This document shows positions 51,954 through 60,816 of a stretch of 64,000 nt of DNA, in pieces. The stretch is from Xanthomarina spongicola. Lineage in GTDB: Bacteria > Bacteroidota > Bacteroidia > Flavobacteriales > Flavobacteriaceae. The DNA lies in NCBI RefSeq assembly GCF_003148645.1, contig NZ_QGGP01000002.1:169525-233524 (forward strand). Reading direction: 5' to 3'. The notes under the pieces are model-generated. The model was not told the DNA's origin and did no database searches. It saw only the letters and a program-made list of their open reading frames with translations. Every line of letters starts with the position of its first letter. Within the stretch, counting starts at the first letter, position 1. Made by a program: the position numbers and the translations under genes.

Positions 51954-53300
51954 ATGAATTTAAATAAACAATTACTGACATGCATACTTTGCATCATGAG
52001 TTTAGGGCTATTCGCTCAAGAAAAACCAAAGTCAATTACCCTTTTTACCAACGTACAAGTTTTTGATGGAACATCAGATAAATTAATAAAAGCCGATGTT
52101 TTAGTTGAAGGAAACCTCATTAAACAAATATCCAAAGAACCTTTAATGGTGATGCAAACTGATAATGTAAGCATTATTGACGGAGGTGGAAGAACGCTGA
52201 TGCCGGGTCTTATTGACGCACATGTACATCTGTCGTTAAACATGAATTTTATCTCTATGTTTTATCAACAACCAGACTATTTAGCGGCAATAGCTTTAGA
52301 GGAAGCAAAAAATACATTGATGCGAGGGTTTACTTCTGTAAGAGATACAGGAGGAGAAGTATTGGGAATAAAATTAGCCATTGATCAAGGTCATGCAATT
52401 GGGCCACGTATTTGGGCTGCTGGAGCAGGAATTTGTATGACCGGTGGGCATGCAGATCTAAGGCCACAAGCGCAAAGACCACGTCAATTAGGAGGTCCAG
52501 TTTATTACGATGGGGAATTTAACGGGATTACAGTGATTGCTGATGGTGTGCCAGAAGTATTAAGCGCTGCCCGACTCCAAATGCGTAAAGGTGCTGCATT
52601 TTTAAAAATGTTTACAAGTGGAGCAGTAAGTGGAATGTATGATCCTTTAGATATTGGTGAGTATTCTTTCGAAGAAATTAAAGCTGCTGCAGATGAAGCA
52701 AAAAGATGGAATACTTATTTAGCTGTGCATTCATATAATGACAAAGGGGTTAGTTTAGCTTTAGAAGCTGGTGCAATGTCTATTGAACATGCAAATTTAA
52801 TGACAGAAGAAACCATGAAGCTACTTGTTGAAAAAGGTGCGTTCTTAAGTACACAAACTGGAGTTTATTTTTCAGATGCACCTGAAAACTGGAGCGAAGA
52901 AAGCAAAATGAAACATGATAAAGCTAGAGATGGTATAGACAACTTGTTTAAGTTGGCAAAAAAATACAATGCCAAAATTACTATTGGTAGTGATTATGTT
53001 GACAATGCAGAGCAGAAAAAAGGACAATCTTTTGAATTAAGTAATAGATTAAAATGGTGGACAGCTCCAGAAATATTAAGTCAAACAACTTCAGGAAACG
53101 CAGAAGTACTTTATTTTAGTGGTCCTCGTAATCCATATCCTGGGAAACTAGGTGTAATTGAAGAAGGTGCGTTTGCTGACATTCTCTTAATTGATGGAAA
53201 TCCCTTAGAAGATTTAACACTATTTCACGATTCTGATAACAATCTTGATCTTATCATGAAGGATGGGGAAATTTATAAAAACACAATTGAAAATAATTAA
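51954..53300 (+). CDS. Periplasmic amidohydrolase, copy 2
   Basis: 448 residues with signal peptide (ends GLFAQ). Metal residues: DAHVHLS (about 88-94), Lys in FLKMFTSGAVSG (about 219), VHSYND (about 260), SIEHANL (about 281) and Asp in IGSDYVD (about 343). Same superfamily branch as the other two copies. Its first ~270 bases are nearly identical to copy 3 (55222), after which the two diverge sharply, which indicates a mosaic gene. It is followed 10 bp later by a D-aminoacylase-like gene. Substrate unknown; peptide- or amide-type bond cleavage expected. Confidence 0.88.
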   Translation: MNLNKQLLTCILCIMSLGLFAQEKPKSITLFTNVQVFDGTSDKLIKADVLVEGNLIKQISKEPLMVMQTDNVSIIDGGGRTLMPGLIDAHVHLSLNMNFISMFYQQPDYLAAIALEEAKNTLMRGFTSVRDTGGEVLGIKLAIDQGHAIGPRIWAAGAGICMTGGHADLRPQAQRPRQLGGPVYYDGEFNGITVIADGVPEVLSAARLQMRKGAAFLKMFTSGAVSGMYDPLDIGEYSFEEIKAAADEAKRWNTYLAVHSYNDKGVSLALEAGAMSIEHANLMTEETMKLLVEKGAFLSTQTGVYFSDAPENWSEESKMKHDKARDGIDNLFKLAKKYNAKITIGSDYVDNAEQKKGQSFELSNRLKWWTAPEILSQTTSGNAEVLYFSGPRNPYPGKLGVIEEGAFADILLIDGNPLEDLTLFHDSDNNLDLIMKDGEIYKNTIENN

Positions 53301-53310
53301 ACTACTCAAA

Positions 53311-54867
53311 ATGAGAAAAATAATAACAACTATTGTATTAATGCTAGTTTTAAGTAGCTTGAATGCACAACAAAAACCTGCTGAGTATGACCTTGTCATT
53401 CTTAACGGAAGAGTAATGGACCCTGAAACCATGTTTGATGCTATTGCAAACGTTGGAATTAAAGACGGGAAAATTGTAATGATTACTAAAAGTAAAATTA
53501 CAGGTAAAGAAATAATTAACGCAAAAGGTCATGTTGTTGCTCCAGGTTTCATTGATCCACATAGCCACAACGTTCCAACTCCATTTGGTCAAAAATTAGC
53601 CTTAAGAGATGGTGTAACAACACCACTAGAATTAGAACTTGGAGTGTTGCCTATCAATTTTTGGTATGATCAAATGAAGGGGAAATCACAAACGAATTAC
53701 GGTGCTTCTGCTAGTGTTGAAGCAGCTCGAGAAAAAATACTTAATCCTAACTACCAAACAACTGATGGAGCACTTATCAATGATGCCTCGATAATGGATG
53801 AAACCCATCTTTCCATGGCTTGGTCAAAAGATGTTGCTTCCGATGAACAAGTAAACCAGATTCTTGATTTAGTTGAAGAAGGATTAAAGCAAGGTGGTCT
53901 TGGTATTGGTTACACACCTGGTTATATGGTCTACGGTGTAAGGACTGAAGAAGGTGTTGGCGCACAAAAGTTGGCCGGTAAATACAGACGTTTCGTTTAT
54001 TTACATGGTCGGTTTTCAGGTCAACTCCCTCCTAATGACGGACTAACTGGCACATTGCAACAGCTAGGTGCTGCAGAAGCTTATGGAGGTGGTCTGGTTA
54101 TCGCACATATGACGGCACAGACTTTAAGTCAAACAAAAGAAGCACAGGCGATTATAGATGCCGCTGCTAGAAAAGGTATTCCTGTTATATCTGAAATATA
54201 TGCCTATACCTATGGTTCTACTATCGTTGCTGCCGACTATCTTGAACCAGATAATTATCAAAATAATATGGGACATGATTATAAAGATATTGTCAATTTA
54301 ACAGACATGAAGCCCTTAACAAAAGAAACCTACGAACAACTAAAAAAAGATGCTCCTACTACTAATGTAACGTTTGAGAATGCTACTAAGGAAGATTTAT
54401 ATTGGGCACTTTCCCACCCTACTTCTATTATAGGTAGTGATGCTTTCCCTGGTGTTTCAAAGATAGACAAATCTCTCCCTAAAGATTGGGATACACCCTA
54501 TGAATCTGTCAATGCTCACCCTAGAGGTGCTGGAACTCATGCTCGAATTTTAAGATTAGTACGGGAAGAAAATTTAATGTCTTTAATGTTGGCCGTTTCC
54601 AAAATGACTTTTATGCCAGCTAAATTTCTTCAGGAAAATGGAGTAGATCAAATGACGAACAAAGGACGATTACAAGTGGGTAAAGACGCAGACATAACAA
54701 TTTTTGATCCTGCTACCATCAAAGATAATGCAACACCACAAATGGGTACTTTACCATCTACAGGTATTCCTTACGTGATAGTCAATGGTACAGTTGTGGT
54801 TAAAGATTCTAAAGTTTTAAAAGATGTTTATCCAGGACAACCGATTCGAGCAGAAATTCAAGAATAG
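53311..54867 (+). CDS. Periplasmic D-aminoacylase-like amidohydrolase
   Basis: Start set at 53311 (MRKIITTIVLMLVLSSLNAQ, a clear signal peptide); the longer frame from 53263 would overlap the previous gene. 518 residues. LVILNGRVMDPETMFDAIANVGIKDGKI and GHVVAPGFIDPHSHN carry the metal-binding HxH, with later HMTAQT, SEIYAY and Asp in GSDAFPG, as in N-acyl-D-amino-acid deacylases and dihydroorotase-like hydrolases. It would act in the periplasm on acylated or cyclic amide substrates, perhaps finishing products of copy 2. That order is inference. Confidence 0.85.
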   Translation: MRKIITTIVLMLVLSSLNAQQKPAEYDLVILNGRVMDPETMFDAIANVGIKDGKIVMITKSKITGKEIINAKGHVVAPGFIDPHSHNVPTPFGQKLALRDGVTTPLELELGVLPINFWYDQMKGKSQTNYGASASVEAAREKILNPNYQTTDGALINDASIMDETHLSMAWSKDVASDEQVNQILDLVEEGLKQGGLGIGYTPGYMVYGVRTEEGVGAQKLAGKYRRFVYLHGRFSGQLPPNDGLTGTLQQLGAAEAYGGGLVIAHMTAQTLSQTKEAQAIIDAAARKGIPVISEIYAYTYGSTIVAADYLEPDNYQNNMGHDYKDIVNLTDMKPLTKETYEQLKKDAPTTNVTFENATKEDLYWALSHPTSIIGSDAFPGVSKIDKSLPKDWDTPYESVNAHPRGAGTHARILRLVREENLMSLMLAVSKMTFMPAKFLQENGVDQMTNKGRLQVGKDADITIFDPATIKDNATPQMGTLPSTGIPYVIVNGTVVVKDSKVLKDVYPGQPIRAEIQE

Positions 54868-54884
54868 AAACCCATAGGAAATAG

Positions 54885-55178
54885 TTAATCATTAAAATTG
54901 AAAAAAATACTAGCACTTTACCTTTTGTTGTAGGATTCTGGATCATCGTTTCTGGAGTAATGACTTTCTCCAATGCATTTCAAGCAAAAAAAGAAGGCAT
55001 TCCTTATTGGTGGATGAGAATAGTATCTGGAATTTTTTCAGTCTTCATTGGATACATCATTATGAGTAATCTACTTCTTGGATTATTTGCAATAAGCACA
55101 TGGATCGGTATTGCTTTAGCTTTAGCTGGTGTAATTAATATTGTTTTAGGATTAAACTTTAAAAAAATTACGGAATAA
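54885..55178 (+). pseudogene. N-terminally truncated HdeD/DUF308-like membrane fragment
   Basis: The frame is open from 54885 but has no start there. It reads ...LPFVVGFWIIVSGVMTFSNAFQAKKEGIPYWW and continues through GIFSVFIGYIIMSN and ISTWIGIALALAGVINIVLG, the second half of an HdeD-type membrane protein. These normally have about 180 residues in six helices; only about 97 remain. An ATG at 54960 could give a 72-residue peptide, but the first helices are missing, so I treat it as a remnant. Confidence 0.7.
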
Positions 55179-55221
55179 AAAATAACTAATGCTTATATAC
55201 TAACTTTAAAATTAGTCAACT

Positions 55222-56568
55222 ATGAATTTAAACAAACAATTATTGACATGCATACTTTGCATCATAAGTTTAGGGCTATTCGCCCAAGAAAAAACAAAGC
55301 CAATTACACTTTTTACCAACGTACAAGTTTTTGATGGAACATCAGATAAATTAATAAAAGCTGATGTTTTAGTAGAAGGAAACCTCATAAAACAAATATC
55401 CAAAGAGCCTTTAATGGTGATGCAAACCGACAATGTTAGTATTATTGATGGAGGTGGAAAAACGCTGATGCCGGGTTTGACTGACGCCCACACGCACATT
55501 ATGTGGACTGATGATATCGAAAATCTGATTTATGGTGCCCCGGAGGGGTGGTCGGGCACACTTGCAGCAGTTAACGCAGGTGAAATGCTACAACGGGGTT
55601 TTACAACTATTCGAGATAACGGAGGCCCAGCTTTCGGATTAAAAAAAGCCATTGATGAAAATATCATTCCTGGTCCACGAATTCTTCCTGCTGGTGCGTT
55701 TATATCTCAAACGTCAGGCCATGGTGATTATGACCAACGTATGTTTTATTTATCACCGCACTTTACCGGTCAGATTGATAAGGCCTATATTCGTGGCTGG
55801 ACAATAATTGCTGATGGTGTGCCTGAAGTACAGAAGGCATCACGAGATGTTCTTCGATCAGGAGCAACCCATCTGAAAATCTTTGGTAGCGGAAGCATTA
55901 CCGGCGCTCATGACCCGATAGATGTCACAGAGTATACCTATGAAGAACTCAAAGCGATTGCCGATGAAACAAAAAAATGGGGAACATACGCAGCGATACA
56001 CGCTTACAGCGATGAGGGCATACAAAACGCCATCAAAGCCGGTATAAAAAGTATTGAACATGGTCTATTCGCTTCAGAAGAAACCATGAAAATGATGAAA
56101 GAAAATGATGTGTGGCTTTCAACTCAGTTTTTTGCTTTTAGCTTGACGCCAGAAGAGGCGGGAATGAAAGGAGAGGCGGTTCAGAAATACCTAACCGCAC
56201 AAGAAGGCGCTAAAAAAGGTTATGAAAATGCTAAAAAATATGGTGTAAAAATGTCCTTTGGTACCGACATTTTAGGTTCGCTAGAACTTCACCGCATGCA
56301 AAATTCAGAATTTACAGCCCGAAGCAAGTACTTCACTCCCTATGAAATATTGAAGCAAGCTACATCGCAAAATGCAGAACTCTTTGAGTTATCTGGAGAG
56401 CGCCATCCCTATAAGGAAGGTAAGTTAGGTGTTATCGAAGAAGGTGCCTATGCTGACATACTGCTAGTAAACGGAAACCCTCTTGAGGATATATCGCTTT
56501 TAGCTGCTCCAGATAAGAATTTGTCTTTAATTATGAAAGATGGCGTAATTTATAAGAATAGCCTGTAA
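55222..56568 (+). CDS. Periplasmic amidohydrolase, copy 3
   Basis: 448 residues with signal peptide almost identical to copy 2. Metal residues: DAHTHIM (about 88-94), Lys in LKIFGSGSITG (about 218), IHAYSD (about 260), SIEHGLFA (about 280) and Asp in FGTDILG (about 350). From residue about 88 the sequence departs from copy 2, so the two share a promoter-proximal module but differ in the catalytic barrel, suggesting different substrates under the same export and control. It is followed by a phenol-family outer-membrane barrel, a plausible product or substrate channel. Confidence 0.88.
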   Translation: MNLNKQLLTCILCIISLGLFAQEKTKPITLFTNVQVFDGTSDKLIKADVLVEGNLIKQISKEPLMVMQTDNVSIIDGGGKTLMPGLTDAHTHIMWTDDIENLIYGAPEGWSGTLAAVNAGEMLQRGFTTIRDNGGPAFGLKKAIDENIIPGPRILPAGAFISQTSGHGDYDQRMFYLSPHFTGQIDKAYIRGWTIIADGVPEVQKASRDVLRSGATHLKIFGSGSITGAHDPIDVTEYTYEELKAIADETKKWGTYAAIHAYSDEGIQNAIKAGIKSIEHGLFASEETMKMMKENDVWLSTQFFAFSLTPEEAGMKGEAVQKYLTAQEGAKKGYENAKKYGVKMSFGTDILGSLELHRMQNSEFTARSKYFTPYEILKQATSQNAELFELSGERHPYKEGKLGVIEEGAYADILLVNGNPLEDISLLAAPDKNLSLIMKDGVIYKNSL

Positions 56569-56646
56569 CGCCCTGTAGATTAAACCGATATAGATTGACT
56601 TTTTAGATATTTAATGTAGAGAACAATTAAACAAAAACAGATAATT

Positions 56647-57564
56647 ATGAAAAAAATGTTAAAAATTCAGAAGTATTTATTGCTTTTTATGATGCTATTT
56701 TCAGCATTGATAAATGCACAAGAAGCACAAGAAACCCAAGAAAAACCAAGTGCAGATGAGCTAGCAAAAGAATTAGCCAATCCCAATACCGTAAGGGGTA
56801 CCTTGAACTTTAACTTTGATTATGTGCATTATCAGGGAGATTTACCCGGAGCTGAAAGTCAAAATAGCTTTGTGATGGGTTTTCAACCCGTCCTTCCATT
56901 ACCGTTAAATAAGACGACGAATCTTTTTGTGAGACCCAATATCCCCCTTTATTTTACGCAACCCACATATGGGGCGAACGGGTTTGAAAATCAGGGAGTC
57001 GGTCTGGGGAATATCAGCGCCGATATTGCGATAGGAAAAACATTTCCATCAAAAACTATTGGTATCCTTGGTGTATTTGGTAGTTTTAGAACGGCTAGCA
57101 GTGAGGCCTTAAGATCTCCTTATACCTTATTAGGTCCTGAAATCATGGTTGCTCAACTTTTTAATTGGGGTGTTGTCGGGATTATGGTAAATCACTCATG
57201 GAATGTGAATAAGATTGACCCAACTACGAATGATAGTTTTTCTATTTTGGGGGATGATGTATGGATTGCATCAGAAGGAGGAGACTCTGCTAGTATTACA
57301 GCTGGACAATATTTTTATGCAGTTAGCTTGAGTAATGGTTGGCAAATCATGTCGGGACCAACCTGGTCTTATAATCACAACGCCTCAAAAGGTAATAAAT
57401 TAACCCTTCCCTTGGCTACTGGTGTAACTAAAGTAACAAATTTTGGTAAATTACCTATAAAGTTTAATATGCAATATTGGTATTTTGTGGCATCTCCAGA
57501 GGCATTTGGTCCACAACATCAAATACGTTTAACAATATCACCTGTTGTGCCTTTGCCTTGGTAA
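56647..57564 (+). CDS. Outer-membrane transporter-like barrel (phenol MetA-pathway type)
   Basis: 305 residues, signal peptide ending LINAQ followed by a Glu/Gln-rich linker. The barrel has strands such as GTLNFNFDYVHYQGDLPG, FVRPNIPLYFTQPTY and GLGNISADIAIG and ends IRLTISPVVPLPW. It resembles the outer-membrane transporter family of the gene at 19860 in style. Behind an amidohydrolase it probably imports the substrate or another small hydrophobic compound. It lies 78 bp after copy 3. Confidence 0.75.
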   Translation: MKKMLKIQKYLLLFMMLFSALINAQEAQETQEKPSADELAKELANPNTVRGTLNFNFDYVHYQGDLPGAESQNSFVMGFQPVLPLPLNKTTNLFVRPNIPLYFTQPTYGANGFENQGVGLGNISADIAIGKTFPSKTIGILGVFGSFRTASSEALRSPYTLLGPEIMVAQLFNWGVVGIMVNHSWNVNKIDPTTNDSFSILGDDVWIASEGGDSASITAGQYFYAVSLSNGWQIMSGPTWSYNHNASKGNKLTLPLATGVTKVTNFGKLPIKFNMQYWYFVASPEAFGPQHQIRLTISPVVPLPW

Positions 57565-57581
57565 CCAATCCATATTGAAAA

Positions 57582-58025
57582 TTGAATACTAAACGAAAAT
57601 TTATAGAGGATTTTGCAGATAAGAAAATAAAACGTACCAATCGCATTATCCGGATCTCGCTTCTTATAATAGGTCTCATTGTTCTATATGATGCTTTCAT
57701 GTATAATATACCACTCTATTATATTTTATTTAGTATAGGGGGGTTGCTTATTGGAAAATTGTATTATTTATCTCATAAAGTTATCGTAAATCAAGAAAAT
57801 TTAGGATTATCTCTTGAGAATAATGGGTTGAGTATTGTGTTTCTTATTGTATTAATAACAATACGATTTATTATTGGTGAAAAGTTACTAGAAAAGTTTC
57901 ATGTAATTTTAGTTACCGACGCTTTAAATCTATTTTTTATGGGTATTTATTATTCGAAATGGAAAGTAATCATGCAACAAATAGATAACCTTTATTATCT
58001 TGTTTTAAAGCAATTTAAAATGTAA
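57582..58025 (+). CDS. Membrane protein of unknown function
   Basis: 147 residues starting at a TTG (57582), with no ATG until about 57688. Hydrophobic segments lie near 22-42, 45-62, 82-100 and 110-125, with a basic N-terminus (FADKKIKRTNR). Five to six short helices fit a small inner-membrane protein. I recognise no family. It lies 17 bp behind the outer-membrane barrel gene and is probably co-transcribed with it. Confidence 0.55.
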   Translation: MNTKRKFIEDFADKKIKRTNRIIRISLLIIGLIVLYDAFMYNIPLYYILFSIGGLLIGKLYYLSHKVIVNQENLGLSLENNGLSIVFLIVLITIRFIIGEKLLEKFHVILVTDALNLFFMGIYYSKWKVIMQQIDNLYYLVLKQFKM

Positions 58026-58128
58026 ATCAAAAGAATTAAATATTGTTTAACCTTAATTTTATTAGAGATTAGAATAACAAATAACATCTAATGATTCACC
58101 TATAAATTTAATAACACACTTATAAATT

Positions 58129-58590
58129 ATGAAATATATTTTAAACTTTAGTATGTAACTTTTTTTTCTGATAACACAGGTAGCTGTTTCACAAGACTAA
58201 AAGCCCTCCGATAGCCTAAAAATGGAAGATAGAATTGATGACTTTAGAGATAATACATTAGTCTATACGGGGCAGGATTAAATAGACTAGTCATTCCATA
58301 ATTCAATACCTTTATTTGGATCTAAAGCTCGCATTGCATTTGGCGGTTATGTTAAACTTGATTATTTACAAGATTTTGATGGGGCTTATGACCGTTTTCA
58401 ATATGAGATCCAAAATGTTCCTATTGTCGTTGAAATTTTGGTACAGAGGGGAAAGCGTTTTCTCCAACTGAATTTAGAGCTGGAATCCAATGAATACCTA
58501 ATACTTATATCATTCCTTCATTTACTTTTGGTTTTCAGTTAAATGGCAATACAGGAGCTGGATTTGAGATAAGAGTTATGATTATTACAC
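58129..58590 (+). pseudogene. Decayed DcaP-like outer-membrane porin
   Basis: From ATG 58129 the frame shows a signal-peptide-like start broken by TAA after nine codons. It then has three more stops, an intact stretch PLFGSKARIAFGGYVKLDYLQDF followed by DGAYDRFQYEIQNVP, and a frameshift after which TEGKAFSPTEFRAGI reads in another frame. FGGYVKLD is typical of DcaP-like trimeric porins, which are about 400 residues long. Only about a third remains. This looks like deletion and point-mutation decay. Confidence 0.75.
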
Positions 58591-58762
58591 CACCTTTCTT
58601 GAAAAAAGATTATTTAAAACAAAATATCCTTGAATATTAATTTTAATAAAATGTAATTTGTGAATAATGAAATTTTATTCTATTCCGCTTTACTATCAAA
58701 ATGAAATAATTATATTTATTTAAATTGTAACAATATAATATTAACCTCGTTTAACGAATTAC
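58591..58762. other. Spacer with short repeat shared with 48400
   Basis: No gene. TTGAAAAAAGA followed by a similar A/T-rich segment and TTGAATA (near 58597-58637) is also found near 48408-48446, which may be shared remnants of one mobile element. Confidence 0.3.
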
Positions 58763-59527
58763 ATGACAAATTTTATAAAAATCATAGTGGTTTTTTTAGT
58801 GTTTTCTTCAGAATTAACATGGTCGCAAACTAAAAATAAAGAAAAAGATAGTACATATACTCCTTATGAGTTATTAACTAGTTACTATACGAATACTTTT
58901 AAACCGTTTCAAAAGAAAAATATTTATGTGGGCTTGTCGTTAGCGCTAGAAGACAGACAATCTGAAAACATTAATGTTTTGGTTGGAACCATTTTGGATG
59001 GTGATCGTACAAAATACGATATTAACCTAAAAAGCGGTTACTATATTGGAAATTATGTTATGGCAGGTGTTAACTTTAATTATTTTCAGGATAAATTTTC
59101 AGGGCTTACATTAAAAGATTCCGATAGCATACAATCCAATTCGTTAACACGGAGTTATGCAGTAACGCCTAATCTGCGATCTTCTGTACCATTAACCGAA
59201 AATGAGCGTTTAAGTTTTTTTACGGATATAGGTCTTACTTTTGGAGGAGGTAACACTGTTACGAAAGATGTTAAAAATATAGACGAAGTTGACAAATCAT
59301 ATACCAAAAATTTTAATTTTAGAGTTGGTATCAGTCCTGGTGTAACCTTTTTTGTAATGGAAAATTTTGCATTTGAAATACAATTGGATTTATTAGGATA
59401 CGAATTAAACAGTTCAAAGACTACTGTAAATGACATTGATCAGTCTAGTAAGACTAGACAAAATATTGATTTAAATATCGATATTTTATCCATGCAATTG
59501 GGACTAGCTTATTACTTTAGAAATTGA
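58763..59527 (+). CDS. Outer-membrane beta-barrel protein
   Basis: 254 residues with signal peptide (ends ELTWSQ). The mature part has amphipathic strands (NIYVGLSLALEDRQSENI, KSGYYIGNYVMAGVNFNYF, LSFFTDIGLTFGGGN, FNFRVGISPGVTFFVMENFAFEIQLDLLGYEL) and a terminal aromatic strand LGLAYYFRN. It is an OmpW/outer-membrane porin-like barrel with no defined substrate. The next gene, a PCMD lipoprotein, starts 53 bp after it, and the two are probably one unit. Confidence 0.8.
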   Translation: MTNFIKIIVVFLVFSSELTWSQTKNKEKDSTYTPYELLTSYYTNTFKPFQKKNIYVGLSLALEDRQSENINVLVGTILDGDRTKYDINLKSGYYIGNYVMAGVNFNYFQDKFSGLTLKDSDSIQSNSLTRSYAVTPNLRSSVPLTENERLSFFTDIGLTFGGGNTVTKDVKNIDEVDKSYTKNFNFRVGISPGVTFFVMENFAFEIQLDLLGYELNSSKTTVNDIDQSSKTRQNIDLNIDILSMQLGLAYYFRN

Positions 59528-59580
59528 CAAAATTATTTATGTTAACGATAAAAAGAAAGATTGGTTTAAAAAATATAACA

Positions 59581-60654
59581 ATGAAAAAACTAGGTGTTTT
59601 ATTAATAATGGGTATGGTTCTGTTTTCTTGTGTAAAGGAAGATTATTATGGACAATCACCCTATGGGAATATCAAACAAATCCTATTAAGTAATCAATCA
59701 GGTAATGCCACTATTTTGGCAGACAGTCTCCTAGTAACAGTTGAAATTCCGGGAGGTGTTGATTTAACAACTATTACGATTGAAAATTTGGTTCTCTCCT
59801 CTTTTGCACAATCCAACAAAATGCAAGGTGATCTCTTAAATTTGGAGAACGATGGTACGATTCAAGTTACGGCCGAAGATGGCTCTGTTTATTTATGGAC
59901 CATCAGAGCCTACGTAGCCTCCGAAGCCCCTCAACTTGATAATTGGGAGCTTAACTCTTGGTATTTAACGGGAGGTAATTATTATGAGCCGGGTACTGAT
60001 GCAACCTCAACTATTTGGGGCACGGGTAATCCCGGTACCCAGATTTTAAATAATTTGGCGACTATTCCGGAGGATCTTGGGGCTGATAATTTAGCGGCAA
60101 AAATGATAACTCTGGATAATGGCTCATTAGCTGGAACATTTGGCGCACCAATTTCAGCAGGATCTATATTTACCGGCTATTTTAATCCAGATAATATAGA
60201 TTTAAGTGATCCTCAAGCAGCCATTGAGTTTGGGACTCCATTTTCCGGAAGACCCCTAAAAATACGGTTCAAATATAGTTATGTCCCTGGTGCAGAAAAC
60301 AAAGATCAAAATGGTGACCTACTTAACTACGGTGATGCCTGCGATATTTATGCCCTGTTAGAAATACGGCAAAATGGACAGACACAGCGTTTAGGTACTG
60401 CTTGGTTTAGAAGTGAGCTTGAACAAGGAACGTTAATTACTCAAGAAGTTGTTTTTACCTACGGTGCATTAGATTCTAATTTTCCAGACTATATGTATCC
60501 TGAAAACAACGCCTATGTAAGTGATGATTTAGCTCAATTTGCCTTACCAACACATATTACATTTGTAGCCTCTTCAAGTTTTGACGGTGCTAATTTTTCT
60601 GGTGCTATAGATAGTATGCTAATTATTGATGATGTCGAGATGGTCTATGAATGA
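59581..60654 (+). CDS. PCMD domain-containing lipoprotein
   Basis: Start at ATG 59581; the longer frame would need a TTG. 357 residues: lipoprotein signal with MVLFSC (Cys at about 17), an N-terminal Ig-like domain of about 80 residues, then the PCMD (putative carbohydrate metabolism) domain with FTGYFNPDNIDLSDPQAAIEFGTPFSGRPLKIRFKY, LEIRQNGQTQRLGTAWFRS and the end SGAIDSMLIIDDVEMVYE. The family is found in Bacteroidota surface or envelope lipoproteins near polysaccharide or peptide loci, with jelly-roll-like folds. A binding rather than catalytic role is likely. Confidence 0.85.
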   Translation: MKKLGVLLIMGMVLFSCVKEDYYGQSPYGNIKQILLSNQSGNATILADSLLVTVEIPGGVDLTTITIENLVLSSFAQSNKMQGDLLNLENDGTIQVTAEDGSVYLWTIRAYVASEAPQLDNWELNSWYLTGGNYYEPGTDATSTIWGTGNPGTQILNNLATIPEDLGADNLAAKMITLDNGSLAGTFGAPISAGSIFTGYFNPDNIDLSDPQAAIEFGTPFSGRPLKIRFKYSYVPGAENKDQNGDLLNYGDACDIYALLEIRQNGQTQRLGTAWFRSELEQGTLITQEVVFTYGALDSNFPDYMYPENNAYVSDDLAQFALPTHITFVASSSFDGANFSGAIDSMLIIDDVEMVYE

Positions 60655-60760
60655 TGCTTATTATTAAAATAAATAGCTCTGGTGTAGCAGAGTTGATTTT
60701 TTATTTTTTAAACGTAATCAGATCATGGATAAAGTGAAAATAATAATAAGATTATTAAAC

Positions 60761-60792
60761 AAAAAAAAGCGCGATATATCGCGCTTTTTTTT
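60761..60792. terminator. Bidirectional terminator
   Basis: Eight As, AGCGCGAT-AT-ATCGCGCT and eight Ts form a strong symmetric hairpin between the convergent PCMD gene (+) and the T9SS type A gene (-). Confidence 0.95.
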
Positions 60793-60816
60793 ACTGTAAA
60801 AATTAAATATTTAAAC

